NCBI GenBank assembly: GCA_037892935.1
Contig: JAYXKI010000001.1
Span: 930,001 to 994,000 of the forward strand
Direction: 5' to 3'
Length of the DNA stretch: 64,000 bases
Source of the DNA: Phlebopus portentosus
Taxonomy: Eukaryota > Basidiomycota > Agaricomycetes > Boletales > Boletinellaceae
In this document: positions 25,033 to 36,613 of the stretch, one piece after another
Layout: every line of letters begins with the position of its first letter
Position numbering within the stretch: the first letter of the stretch is position 1
Program-made: the position numbers and the translations under genes
The notes under the pieces: generated by a model
Seen by the model: the letters and a program-made list of their open reading frames with translations, nothing else
Database searches by the model: none
What the model was told of the DNA's origin: nothing

Positions 25033-26359
25033 ATGACCTTTCGCCGTCGCTCGCGCTCACGATCTCCGATACACAGAAAGCGTTCTTTGTCGCCGGAATA
25101 TGAAAGAGATCATCGAAGACGACGTGACGAAGGCAAGAGGGAGAAAGATTCAAAGCCCCTTCCGCGCGGCGCACAACCACTGACCGACGGTGACTACTTC
25201 CTAAAAAATGCCGAATTCAGGGTCTGGTTGAAGGAAGAGAAGGACAGAGTGAGCGTTCGCAATCAACCACGTTGCATCTTCGCATCGCTGCTTTTTGTGC
25301 TCCGGTCAGATACGGTGCTCACCACACTTCGGGTTTGACAGTTCTTCGACGAGCTTTCGGGTGAGAAGGCGCGCAGGTACGTTGCGACCTCACTTCCCGA
25401 GGGTACTGAACGGCAGAGATTCTGATTCAATTCGGTGTTTTTATCACAAAAGCTACTTTCGCAAGTTTGTCAAGGTTTGCACAGAACAATACGTGCCATA
25501 TGATGGGTGTACAGACGTTTACAATGCATTTATCCTCAGGTTTGGAATCGCGGAAAGCTGCCGCGTGAGGATCCAAAGTAAGACATCCATGTCATATCGC
25601 ACTAAATATGTTGTCATTGCTAGAAACGTATTATTCTGGTGAAGCTGCCAGAAGTCAACCCGCGGTGGCGCAGACTGGACACCGTTGGTCATTTACTGAG
25701 AAGAGCACTCGATCAGACAAGGCAGCGATAGACGCAGCACGTAGGGCTGTTGAAGCTGCAACGAGCAACAAGGATCCAGAGGATACCGACACAATAGCGA
25801 ATGTACCAACTACCTCGCATGGTTCACGTGGGGAGTCAAGTAGGATGATAGGACCCACCCTTCCTTCCGCAAGTGACCGCGTATTATCACGCGAGGCACA
25901 AGAGGAGGCCCAATCCGCCGAGCGGAACTATGAACGTAGGCGCGCGAGACAAGAAGACAAAAACCGAACAGAGGAGATTGTGGGACCGAAAGAACAAGGA
26001 AGAGAAGGGATGTTAGAAAAGAAGAAGATGCGGAGAGAGGCGGATAGAGCTGCTCGTGATGCAAAAGACGACACACTGGGTGAATATGACGACAGCACCC
26101 TAATGGGCGGCGGAGACAGTTTTCAGGCGAGGTAGGTCTCATTGTCAAAGTTCTTGTCTTCGCGACTGATTTTATTAACTTCTCTTTCTGAAGAATTGCT
26201 CAACGCGATGCTGCTCGTCGCCGCTTTGAAGAGAAGCGCGTCACGGGACGCGAAGAGAAAGAAACCGCATTCCAAGAGAGGCAAGAAGCCATACGCTCAA
26301 AAGATAGAGCAACCATGGAGATGTTTAAGCAGATGGCCCGAGAAAGGTTTGGAGGGTAG
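25033..26359 (+). CDS. UPF0396-like RS-rich nuclear protein
   Basis: The start at 25033 gives an Arg/Ser stretch (MTFRRRSRSRSPIHRKRSLS) typical of splicing-associated proteins. Next is the conserved core DGDYFLKNAEFRVWLKEEKD. This core is split by very short exons at 25342-25376 (35 nt, FFDELSGEKAR), 25453-25474 (22 nt, YFRKFVK) and 25540-25564 (25 nt, VWNRGKLP) before QTYYSGEAARSQ at 25624. A long charged region follows (ERNYERRRARQEDKNRTEEI). The last exon (26194-26359) ends with MEMFKQMARERFGG. The core matches what I remember of the UPF0396 family (Drosophila CG6066, Ustilago UM04995), whose function is poorly known; I infer an RNA-processing role from the RS region only. The gene is convergent with eL21. 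Confidence 0.75.
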
Positions 26360-26552
26360 TGACTGTCTGATTTTGTTGTACCACGTGATGGTTTTCGTGA
26401 ATATGCGAAATAAAGCTATCAGGAAGAAACGAACAAAAGTGTTGCAAATGCATGATTCACAGAACGGAAAAGCATAACATCCACGGCGGTACACGCTACT
26501 CTACCCATGTGCTCTCAGCGATACGCGGTGTCAGATACGATAATACAAACAC

Positions 26553-27152
26553 TCAGATCGTCGTTTCGTATGGTACAGGGACAACGGTCTGCGGTGCATT
26601 GTCTTTTGATGAGACGATATGACTCTCTCGGGGAGCTGGCTGAACACGACGAAGTGAAGGTGCTGGTTCTGAGAAGACAAAATATTAGAATCTTGATGCA
26701 GTTCCGGAGTTGATCGTCACATACCGCCCTTTGCCTTCGCCTCCGCCCGAAGCTGCTCATTGCGCTTCACACGCTCAAGGAACTCCTGTCGGCATTTCGA
26801 GTGGCGAACGTGTTCGATGCGGATGTTCACGCGCTTTTCGATGTATCGGTTCCCGACCACCTTGTTGACGATGACACCAACCGCATGCGGGGTCACGTTG
26901 TAAACAATGCCGGTGCGACCATGGTAGAACTTATGTGGCATTCCCTTTTGTTGCGCCGCATTAGCCTTGATATCAACAATATCGCCGACACGATAATTCA
27001 GGAGGAAAGTGGACAATTTAATCGGACCATGTTCTAAGTAAAGAAAATCAACGTTAAATAAAGAAATATTCAATGTTCGTTATTTCCATACCCTTGAATC
27101 CACGCTTGAACATATCGCGCGTACGCGCCCTGTAACCATAGGAGTGCGGCAT
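26553..27152 (-). CDS. RPL21: Cytosolic ribosomal protein eL21
   Basis: Exon 1 from 27152 encodes MPHSYGYRARTRDMFKRGFK. After an intron comes EHGPIKLSTFLLNYRVGDIV, then IKANAAQQKGMPHKFYHGRT and KCRQEFLERVKRNEQLRAEA. The frame appears to stop at 26717, but a splice site within the GGM codons (intron 26724-26669) leads to a last exon with RRVQPAPRESHIVSS and VPVPYETTI, ending at 26553. The last exon restores the family's normal length of about 160 residues. The Asp-Ile-Lys and Lys-Cys-Arg motifs are the usual rRNA-contact regions. The gene is divergent from uS4 with 183 bp between starts. Confidence 0.95.
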
Positions 27153-27335
27153 CTTGAGGTTTGTGGCGAAGGTGCTAGTCTATGGTGCACGACAAAGTGT
27201 TTGAGTTTGAGAGATTATGTATCACGTGACTTATATGCTATACAGTTTATTTTCTCACGGTCCATGTGCAAGGTTTGCGTTGTCACATTTCACCCAAGGA
27301 CCTACTCACCGTCGACAACCTCCTCAAGACACAAA
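27153..27335. promoter_or_regulatory. Shared divergent promoter, eL21 / uS4
   Basis: A 183-bp gap between two divergent ribosomal protein start codons, so both core promoters lie within it. Pyrimidine-rich words near the uS4 start (acctcctcaag) resemble initiator tracts of ribosomal protein genes. I cannot name a specific factor site. Confidence 0.6.
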
Positions 27336-28102
27336 ATGCCTAGGTATGCCGCTCATCGCATTGGTGGACTATTTACTGATGATTGCGCAGGGCACCGAGG
27401 AACCACAGCAAGACGTGAGCATTGTTCTTTTCTTCAAGATCCTATTATGTGGATGGACGCGCTAAGCTGACTGCCGCGCATTGTGCCCCATGATAATACA
27501 GCTACAAGGTTCCCCGCCGTCCGTTTGAGTCGGCGCGCCTTGATGCCGAGCTGAAGCTCGCTGGTGAATACGGTCTGCGCAACAAGCGTGAGATCTGGCG
27601 TATTTCGCTTGTACTGTCCAAGATTCGTCGTGCCGCTCGTGAGCTCCTTAAGCTCGACGCAAAGGACCCGAAGCGTCTGTTCGAGGGCAACGCCCTCATT
27701 CGTCGTCTCGTTCGAATTGGTGTGCTTGATGAGACACGCATGCGGCTTGATTACGTGTTGGCTCTGAAGATTGAAGACTTCTTGGAGCGCAGGCTGCAAA
27801 CGCAGGTGTTCAAGGCTGGTCATGCCAAGTCGATCCATCACGCCCGTGTACTAATTAGACAGCGTCACATTCGGTTAGCCTTTTCGTGTTTGAAAGGTTG
27901 TTTCAGATCTCATTCTTCGTCTAGCGTTGGCAAGCAGATCGTTAACGTTCCATCCTTCGTTGTCCGTCTTGACTCTCAAAAGCATATTGAAATTGCTCCT
28001 ACCTCACCCTACGGTGGTGGCCGCCCTGGTCGTGTCAAGCGCAAGCGTGCAGCGGCAGCCGCGAAGAAGGAAGAGGGCGGCGACGAGGAGGAGGAAGAGT
28101 AA
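27336..28102 (+). CDS. RPS9: Cytosolic ribosomal protein uS4 (Rps9)
   Basis: The first exon is only 8 nt (ATG CCT AG, 27336-27343). Exon 2 (27391-27414) adds APRNHSKT, and the main exon (from about 27501) carries [40 protein letters not shown] and the S4 RNA-binding segment [21 protein letters not shown] last intron (about 27873-27921) splits RHIR from [15 protein letters not shown]. The tail is Lys/Ala/Glu-rich ([20 protein letters not shown]), ending at 28102. Length is about 190 residues, as expected. uS4 nucleates 40S assembly and lines the mRNA entry channel. Confidence 0.95.
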
Positions 28103-28778
28103 ATGTATCATTTCTTTCCTTGTTTCATGTTCCCACTTCTCATGTCGTATGCCATTATATGCCAAGCGTATTCTTGCGCTCTGAAAATCTGTATTTTCTG
28201 GCGTGCAATATGCTTTTATTGATGAAGGGACAACTATGCTCAGAAACTGCGAGAAGTTCTATTAATATTATTGTAAGAGTGACGCTCAAAGAAATCACAA
28301 GCAGGATAAAATGTTGAATTATCCAGCATTAGCGTAACCAGTGTTATTACGAAAACGATGATTGTGGTATATTTTAGACTGATGCGAAGGGTATATTTGC
28401 TGTGCTGTAGACCCTGGCCCTATTTGTCCCCGCGGGACAGGATTCGCTCGAGGAACTTGGTAATGTCCTAATTGCCGCTGAAAGTTGAATTGGCTATTTG
28501 TGAGATCCGGCCCCGGCTGTCGTTGACCTCGATCGTGGCTCCATCGCAACGCGGGCAACTGTTGTATATACTGCTTGGGCTGTAGATCCACTCGTGGGAA
28601 CTTGCATTGCTCTAGGCATGAGGCCGGACTCATTATCAGCGTGGTTTTTTTCTCCTCTGTCTATCCGATCGATTGGCAAGAAGTACACCCCCTCTGACCG
28701 TCCGCGTGCTCGTACTGATCTCTCCAGAACACGAATTGGCAATGTGGGAGAACGCACCAGAGTCCACAGACTCGTCAA
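28103..28778. other. 3' region of poly(A) polymerase gene, possible extra coding exons
   Basis: Two minus-strand frames (28494-28778 and 28319-28633) overlap here. The latter is rich in Gln, Pro and Asn (HNHRFRNNTGYANAG at its end) and could be a low-complexity C-terminal tail of the neighbouring poly(A) polymerase if a different last intron is used. I could not find a splice join that connects it cleanly, so it is left as undecided 3' sequence. Confidence 0.35.
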
Positions 28779-30232
28779 TTAGAGTTCGCCTCGTTTGATC
28801 CTACCAGCTACGTCAACAGACTGCAATCGATCAACCGGCACCTCTGTTTCTTACCTCCTCGGGAATCTCATAAATACGACTGAGTAACGAGTTGGCAGCC
28901 GTAGCTCTCTTGAATGATACATTCAGCAGAATATTGAGCGCCTCCTTGAATTGCTCAATAATTAAAGAGATCTTTGAGCATCCACGAGTGATATTGTTTT
29001 CTGGAACATGAGGCTCAGAAAAAGATGTAAGCACTAAGAATCTGATCATACCTGGATTAAGTATGCACTGTACAGCGAGTACTGCAGGGTTGCTTCTCTT
29101 GACTCCCCAAGACTTCAACTTTTTCGGAAGGACATCCCGCTCAGATACAGAGACATAGTGCGTCGCATACGGGAAGTCATGACCATAGTATCGAAAGAAG
29201 TCCATCAGCAACAACCCGAGAGATTTTGCCGTGTATGGATCATCCAATTGTTTTTTGGGTCTGCCTGTCGGATTCCGCTTGAAGAGGTCATAAGAACGAA
29301 CAGAGAAAGTATTTCCATGAAGAACACATACCTGGAGAAAGCTTATACACAGAAGAGTAATCGCATAACTACTCAACGTTCCTTGAGATGCATCATTCAG
29401 GTCACATAGAGACAGAAAGGCCTTCACAGCAACGATCAGAGGTCGTAAAGCTGGCAAATCCGCCAAATATTGTTTGATTAGCGGTATGGCTCGAACACCG
29501 GCATCCTCGCCATTACGTATGCTGATGTCAATGGTGATCTCTCCTAATTCTCTGATGGTCGTGAACGTGATAATAGGTACCCTTGCACCGAAAATTCTGT
29601 TCACCCAGATCGTCATCCCTGATCGTTTCAAGATGTCACCCATGGCTGCTAGTCGGGCCTTCCTGTCCAATTCTGACATTGAATGAATGGAATCAAAAGA
29701 CACGACCAAATCAATGTCTCTGTAATCAATATTAAAAACAAACCTCAATACAAGACGACACACTCACCCTCCTGTCAGATCAAGTCCCGTCACTGAGCTG
29801 CCAAACACGGTGACTTTGGCATCCGACCAGCGAGATTTAAGAAGTTTTTCTATTTGAACAACCAGTATGCTGCGCGCCTCTCGCTCCCGTTTGTTCGGAG
29901 TTATATAATCCACGAACTGCAACAGTTCATCATGTAGCCTTGTTGAATGGATTCAGATGGAATATCTTACTGAAGAGACGCACGGCTCACCGTTCCTCAC
30001 GTGTAGTTTCAGTTTCTGGCTCATTGAGAGCCTTCACCCACGGGACAAGGCGAAGGCTACCCTCGTCACGATTATCTGTTCCACGTCGCCGTTTGTTGGG
30101 CCGCTGATCCGTTTCGTCAGAAATGACTCTTTTCCTGAGCCGAGGCTTGTCTGCCTGGACCTTTGACCTGTTTTGCGGCGAAGGTGCTATTCGAGATAGG
30201 AGACTTCTGGTTGTTGAAGTACCGGCCGCCAT
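28779..30232 (-). CDS. Non-canonical poly(A) polymerase (TRF4/PAPD5-like)
   Basis: A nucleotidyltransferase that would oligoadenylate nuclear RNAs for exosome decay, as in TRAMP. The start at 30232 gives MAAGTSTTRSLLSRIAPSPQ and a basic nuclear segment (RRRGTDNRD). Exon joining gives the catalytic signature VTVFGSSVTGLDLTGG followed by DIDLVVSF: the GS motif and the two metal-binding Asp of the DxD pair. The third Asp lies in EITIDISI. The central domain follows (IKQYLADLPALRPLIVAVKA; SQGTLSSYAITLLCISFLQ), then the PAP-associated domain (LGLLLMDFFRYYGHDFPY). Short introns interrupt the gene. After IYEIPEE one join ends at the stop at 28779; a longer tail is possible. Confidence 0.85.
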
Positions 30233-30510
30233 GACATTGTAGTTGAAGTTCAATTGATCAAGCTAAGTCTGGTGCGGTCGTGTCGCGTAAGGCACTGCCA
30301 TGGGTCACGTGTAATGACCTCCATTGACTTCTCAGTAAACAGGCCTACTAGGACCAGCCTTGCAATCGCACGGCATTGACATCTTTACTGTTCTTTCCAT
30401 TTCACATTTCCGACAGTGACAATTAGAGTAAAGCACGACGTGGTCATATTTCGGATATGCTTAGCAGTACACTGAAAGAACATAGAAACCATGGGATGGA
30501 ACGAGCCCCA

Positions 30511-31398
30511 TTACGAAGACTTAATAGCCTTCTTTCCACGCGGCTTCTTCTCCAGTAAGGGCTTCTTCTCCTTCTGTGCGGCGAGAAGGGCAGATACGCG
30601 AGCAACAGCGGCCTAAGTAAAAGGAGGTGTCAATATTATGATATAAGGAGCAATGCCAAGGCAAGGAGAGACGGATCAATTTGTGAGCGCCAAAGAGTCG
30701 GGCGGACGCGAGGAGCATCGAACGTAACCCGATAGCGACATGGCGCGATCTCAGATGAAGTTTGATCGTCTTCACGAAGAGTTGGTTTGTTCTTGCAAAC
30801 ATGTCCACGCCCAGCTTTCATTTACCTTGCGGTGGATCCAGTGGGTTCTAGCGGGTTTGCGTCCGGCAAGAGAATGGCACAATAAAACTCACCCTGCGAA
30901 GGTCAGGACGGTACCCAGCCTTTGCCTTCTGAGCTGCAACACCAGCTGCCCTCCTAGGTCCCGATCGGGAGCGAATACTAGTGACGTGACGCGCAGACTT
31001 GACGGAGTGAGGAGATGCAGAAGACTTTCGAGTTATAATCTGGATGCCGGAAGGAGTGTCCGTGACACGAATGGTCTGCAAAGTAGCCAGTCAAACGAAG
31101 AGTCGATGGAAACATATTAGATGCGTGTACCTTCGAGTTCGCAAGTTCGGAGTACTTGTGCGAGTGAATGTTGAGAAGGTTACCCTACACAAATAGATTC
31201 TTTATTTCAGCCACGAGACCTGGCTTTAGCAATGGGTGCACGTACAGGTTCCTTTGAGAACACGGGTCCTTCTGGAACGGTGTCCACCACAAATGAATTA
31301 AATTTCTGCAAAAATAAAAACTGATCAATTGGTTTTAGGTGGAAGCTTAGCATCACAGTACGAACGCGAGTTAAAAACCAGACGAGGTCGGAAGACAT
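30511..31398 (-). CDS. RPL28: Cytosolic ribosomal protein eL28
   Basis: Exon 1 from 31398 is MSSDLVWFLTR. After an intron comes KFNSFVVDTVPEGPVFSKEP, then NLLNIHSHKYSELANSKTIR, SASPHSVKSARHVTSIRSRS and GPRRAAGVAAQKAKAGYRPD. The last exon encodes a basic tail (RVSALLAAQKEKKPLLEKKP) and RGKKAIKSS, ending at 30511. The order of segments is the full eL28 family layout, present in metazoans and basidiomycetes but absent from budding yeast. Several introns of 50-200 nt are present. Confidence 0.9.
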
Positions 31399-32083
31399 CT
31401 TGTTTGTTTGTTGCTCTATGGTGACCTGCAAGAGTACCCTCTAACCGCCTCACAATAATCGCTTGTCACGTAAGTGTGAGAAATCAGAAGCTCAAAAGAG
31501 GCTGCTATACAGTATTATGTAATAGAGCAAAAATAGATAGTTTAGTTTTGAATGAAATACTATCTACGCTGGTATTAATACTAGCAATAGAATAAGTCTA
31601 GTAGTAAATAATACACCAGTTATATACTGACGAGACTCACATCAAGAAAGGAGTACTAGTAGTACTACGGGATGCGGTACAGTGACTCATTTCCTAATTA
31701 GGAATTTGTGGCCTCAAGATCGATTAAGGTGACTAATATCGATTTCGCCTCCTCTTGCGCCTTTGAAATTGAAAGTCCATGCGACTTAAATATATAGCAA
31801 TAACTTACCTGCTAGAACTTGGCGGCAAATGCTGAAGTCGTTCAAAAATCGTGCTCGCAAGAAATCCCTTCACAATGCCCATAGTTCGTACTGGAGCTGT
31901 ATGACCTACTCAGAGGTTTGGCAGGCATTTAGTCCATACAATTATTCTTGGGAAGCAGCAAACGGTAGACAGAGTTACAATCCATTTCAATACATGAATA
32001 AGATAGCGGAATCTTCCGAACGTCGATGTCCGCACATACATCCAATGTACTTCACCAGATGAAATATTATTGTAAGAAATCGC
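31399..32083. other. AT-rich intergenic region
   Basis: Promoter side of eL28 and 3' flank of the hydrophobin gene. It is noticeably AT-rich (31500-31640). A plus-strand frame at 31829-32062 (77 residues) lacks any recognisable feature. Confidence 0.35.
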
Positions 32084-32578
32084 TCAAAGATTGATGTTGA
32101 TAGGGGTGCAGCCGAGAGAAATCAGGCCATCTGTCAGGCCAACGGTCAGTATCTGAACGATGGTATATAAAATATATGAGAGCTTACTAAAGTTATTGTT
32201 CTCGCAGCAAACTGGCGCAGCGTCGCAGCCAGCGCTACCAGCTCCAACGACCTTTATCCCAGTGAGCACACGTATGTCAGAGGAGACTCGTTAGATAAGA
32301 CTTACGGTGATGGGAGAACATGTCACTCCGACAGGAACATCAACACCCTGGAGCACAACTCCGAGGATGCTCAAGAGAGCGGCAATTGCATTGCTGGACG
32401 AGCTTTGGACGCTATCGCAGCATTGAAGTTCACCTGTTGCATTCATAAATATTATTGTTCCTGATCCCAAATCTCTTGCAAGCGTACCCGTATTACATTG
32501 GCTCGCAGACTGAGGAGTGGGTGTGGCAACCGCAAGAATAGCAAGGGACGAAACAACAGCCAATTTCGTGATATACAT
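32084..32578 (-). CDS. Class I hydrophobin
   Basis: A small secreted amphipathic protein that self-assembles at air-water interfaces and coats aerial hyphae. The start at 32578 gives a signal peptide [20 protein letters not shown]. Eight cysteines follow in hydrophobin order: QCNTG (C1), LQCCDSV (C2, C3), VTCSPI (C4) in exon 1, then [12 protein letters not shown] (C5, C6, C7) and LGCTPININ (C8) in later exons. The long C3-C4 spacing and the length of about 130 residues are class I features. Two introns (about 32285 and 32190) interrupt the C-terminal half, the usual agaric arrangement. No second hydrophobin lies in the window. Confidence 0.93.
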
Positions 32579-34477
32579 GTTTAAGTAGTTTAGTTGTCGG
32601 TTCGGATGGTTCGAGTAGGAGTAAGTAGAGTGTCAACTTGAAAGATCCCTGACAGAAAAGGGCAAGCCTCTGCATACTTTTATACTCTCGAAAAGAGTCA
32701 GTGCGCTCATATTGGTGTCCGAAAAGTACTGGAGAAAAACGAGACGATCTGCAGGACCATGAGGAACAAATGGAAGCTCCACTTGGACATTGCCAACAGA
32801 AAACAAAGAGTATTCATTTGACATGTTTTCCCGACATTGAGATCCTGCCGATGCGACTTTCTGCTCGAATACGGATCATAAGAGCCTTCCATTAAACATA
32901 GCAGTTTTGTACGAAGAGTCTAGTGTACCTCTATTCAGTGAGGCATTTGATCCGGAGCTGAAGACACGAGAAATAAAATAATGCATCACTCAGGGAAAGG
33001 AAATGCTAGCATGTTGCCACATCAAACTTGACATTAACAGCCAGCAAAAACTGATGCTGATGAGAGTAGAGTATCACCATATTGTGCAAGGCAGCGATCC
33101 TATTGACAGGCAGGCAGGTCGGCTATTGACTAGGCAAAGCGTAGAATATTATATTAGTCAGCTATCCTAGCAGGCAACCAGCTTGTCCAACCGGAAAACA
33201 TGCTACAAACGGAAGGTCAGAAACGAAGGGAATGAAAGAACAAATGGAAACACATGCTGGCATGTTAATAGTCTTGGTAGACTTACTAGAGCCATTTTGT
33301 GGACATGGACGTGAAGGAGATGAAGTGACGGTCCGAGTACCATGCTACCACGTTTCCACTGTGATCTAGATTTTCTCATGAGTATTTACCAGAGAAAGGC
33401 ATGTAGGTTCGGGACTGGGTCGAATTCCGGGGACAACGTGCCCGTAAGTTAGCCGACTGCGTCTCCCATGAGCTGACTTCGTGGCGCGGAAACGACCAGT
33501 TACCGACTGAACCGATTGCACAAAAATACTTCGTTAGGGGCAGCGCCATTTCGAGTTAAATGGAAAGGAACTACGTTGGACTTCGACTCTGGAAATTAAT
33601 CGATAGGTACCCGAAGACCTTATATGTAGATCTCAAACGTAACGCACCTCGACTTGTGCTCCACAATTTAACCCTCTTCTCAGAAACGTTGCGAGTCAGA
33701 AAGGATGTCCTTATACAGGTACAGGGCGGAATGATAGGGCGCGTGAGCACCATGAGGATTCATCTGCTGTGGAGAAAGGCAGAAGGTCGCAGAAATCAGG
33801 GCGCGGACCTACTTGTTGCCATTATAGTTACAGTTTCGGCGAATAGGAGAAGACACAACTGGTGGTAGCAGGATTCGAATGCTACAACTTCCGGGTAAGT
33901 GGCCGCTTGTGAGAATTATCTTGCACTTGTTCCATTTGGGTCCCCGAATTTGCTTGAGTTTTACCGATGTGAGCGGAATTGCATTTTTGCGTCAATTAAA
34001 CCTTTAACAGTCTCTTTGAGGTGGTAGACCGGGTAAGAAGCCGAAGTTGGGAAGCCATCACCAGGAACTTGACTGACAGCGGCAACAAGCTTGCTGCAGT
34101 TGCCGAGAGCTGGCACACGGACACCGTCGGTCTTATTAGACACTCGCTCCCAATGACGAATGAACGATCGTTATGTCATTATGCGGAAAAGAAATTATAG
34201 TCTCAAGAAGCTACTATTACACCATCTATCTCTTTCATTCACATCAGCCCACGATCATCACGAAAGTAGGAAAACTGCTCACGCAGACTAAAGTTCCAGG
34301 ATCGGAGAGGACAGAGCTATAGCTAGAAACATTGATTGATTCAACGGATGCAATGTAAGGAAGGGCTAAACTCACCTAACAAGAAATAACTTAACCAGAG
34401 CCCAATAAGAAGTGTGTGATGACAAGACGTGCATAACTTGCAGGTCTAACAGAAAAACACAAGTGAAGAGAACAGCT
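32579..34477. other. Gene-poor stretch of about 1.9 kb
   Basis: Promoter of the hydrophobin gene and 3' flank of the O-fucosyltransferase-like gene. Two short frames were considered (33560-33868 plus, 33961-34143 minus with NKTDGVRVPALGNCSKLVAA). The latter has an ordered protein look and could be the end of a decayed gene, but no joining exons were found. A tRNA-like T-arm near 33862-33890 does not fold into a complete tRNA. Confidence 0.35.
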
Positions 34478-36252
34478 TCACCATAGACGATTCGCCAAAG
34501 GATCGAAGTGCCAATTAAGTCGTAGGATAACAACATTCGCACTTAGGGAAGAGAACTGAATTGTAACCTGATGTCAGCCATCGATCGTGTTCAGTAATAC
34601 GTGGTCCTCACCCCATTTCCTATGAACACCTGGGAGCGCATTGCAAGAGCCATATCGACAGCTTGGCTGATGTACTTCTGCTCAGGGGTTAACGTGAGGT
34701 CGTCACCAGAGAGCACGCCATCCCATCCTCCTAATTCCATGATCTTCGCTTTCAATTCCGCTACCCAATCCGTTGGACCGTTCGTCATTATATACACCCG
34801 CTTGAGGCCGCGGCCCTGGGGTGTCCATCGCACCTCGTTAATTTTCAAGGCGATCTGGTCCATGTCTGGCCAACATTTTGCCATGTAATAGTCTCTGACA
34901 GCTTCATCATCGTCATCTGACTCGGCTAAAGGTGGCTCAAAACGGTCTATAATTAGAGGACTTTGTAGCCACCCCATAAATCGGCTTCTCCATCGCACCA
35001 AATTCTGACAATGCTCCTCATAGTCACCCCTACGAATGTGTATAGCGAGAAGCCCCGGAATCGGAGTGCCAGACTCAGGCTCATCGTCTGATTGAAGAAG
35101 TTGAATAGATGATAATGGTCTCCCAACAGGCGAGAGGGACTCGTCGAAAAGATGCATGTTAGCCAGAACGGCGTCGTTGACAAGGGTGGACCAAGCGAAG
35201 CGCTTCAACACAGGTGAATTCAGAAATTCGTCTAAAAACGGCAGGACTCGCTGTCCGTTTCCGAAGACCCTTCAGATGGTGTGAGTGAAGAAGAAGACAG
35301 TTTCAGCGGGATGCTCACATATAGCTGAATATTTGATCAGAATTCCCGACTTCAATGCACTTCGACGACGTTTCCTTGAGCGTTTCAGCCCATGCTTGCA
35401 TCATCACGCTCGCATCAGCGTCAGAGCCCAATCCGTCATTCACTTCATTAGATCGTATGAGAGTCGGTTCTGGGCACATTTTTCGATAATAAGGCTTGCT
35501 GACGGCTCTTGGTGCTGGATCACCATTGCCAAAAGAGCCTCCGACAGTCGGTCCTGGAAGGCTTATCATCCAATGATCACGAAAGAATATTGAGCGGACG
35601 AAACATACCAGCTATGAAAGCTGTGAATGGTATTCGTGAGGGTATCCATCTCCCATAATGGTAGGTATATGATTCGTTGAGGTCATAATTCCACGTGTAA
35701 ACATCGAAAACATAACTTTCAAAGCAAAGTTCACGTCAGCGCCAGTTCCAATGAACGTCTCTTACGGCAACTTGACACATACGTTCTGTTTGCAATGTAT
35801 GCTAGATGAGAAAGAAAAAGTTGCTCTTGTAACGCGTTGTTGAAACCTAGCCCTAGAACACGTGTTCAGGACAACTTTCGGTCTGAGAGACGTGTCGACA
35901 TACCCCAAACGTGATTCGAAGCGTAAAAGAACTGGGCATCCGCTCCTTCTGGGTACGGCAGAGATTCGTTTTGTTGAGGCAGATGGCGTTCGAATTCATA
36001 CCACTGTTCGTATAATGGAGGAGGGTCTTCGATCGGTGGCGTTGCTGGTGTTGTAGATTGCACTCCACCTGACGTGCTTCTCAAGACCGCCACTGGCGGC
36101 GCAAGCAAGCCGATGAACCACAAGAAGTAGAAAAGAGAAGAGCAAAGGAGAGCCGCGAGACACAATTTCGACTGCCGACGCCGATGAAGTGACTTCGCCC
36201 ATGTCTGTCCGATGTGCGAGTCGGGTCTATGTGCGTTCAGTGACAACGACAT
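34478..36252 (-). CDS. O-fucosyltransferase-like type II membrane protein
   Basis: The start at 36252 gives a short cytosolic part (MSLSLNAHRPDSHIGQTWAK), a single membrane anchor (LCLAALLCSSLFYFLWFIGL) and a Pro-rich stem, the layout of Golgi glycosyltransferases. The luminal part includes WNYDLNESYTYHYGRWIP (35690-35640), FAWSTLVNDAVLANMHLFDE and the signature IPGLLAIHIRRGDYEEH of the GDP-fucose protein O-fucosyltransferase superfamily. The frame seems to stop at 34591 after FIGNGV, but an intron (GTGAGG...CATCAG) joins FSSLSANVVILRLNWHFDPL and the stop at 34478. This restores the conserved C-terminal motif after Gly-Asn-Gly. Acceptor proteins are unknown. Confidence 0.8.
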
Positions 36253-36613
36253 TGCTGCGAAGTCGAAGTGTCGGAACTTGACGAACCATGGGCCACCGGG
36301 CATGAGTGTGGACGAGAGGAGCGAGCGCAGTTGATGCGGCAAAGCGATCCAACATAGGAATTTCTGTGTCAAACAAATCGTGCTCGGGACTGCGGCGCGG
36401 ACCTCGGATCCCGGTTCAGACACGGTCTTCCGCCGAGCCGATCGCTTTTATCAATTTAATAATAAATAATAATGTTGAAAAGCTAAGCACTCAAAAAATA
36501 ACTAGTTATAAATTGGGGTTGCAGCCGCTCGTGGCAGTCCTATCCTATTACAGCGTGCTCCGCCGAGAACCTTGACTTCAGGACCTCGGATGCTAATCCG
36601 TATGGGGAAAAAC

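Noticed and set aside
26717..26730. Apparent early stop of eL21 after AKAKGGM
   Set aside because: A good 5' splice site (G-GTATGTG) and a last exon with VPVPYETTI restore the normal C-terminus, so the gene is not truncated.
33862..33890. tRNA-like segment with ttcgaatcctgctaccacca on the minus strand
   Set aside because: It looks like a T-loop and acceptor 3' end, but the T-stem 5' half does not pair in the standard 5-bp form and no matching acceptor 5' strand, D-arm or anticodon arm is found 60-80 bp away.
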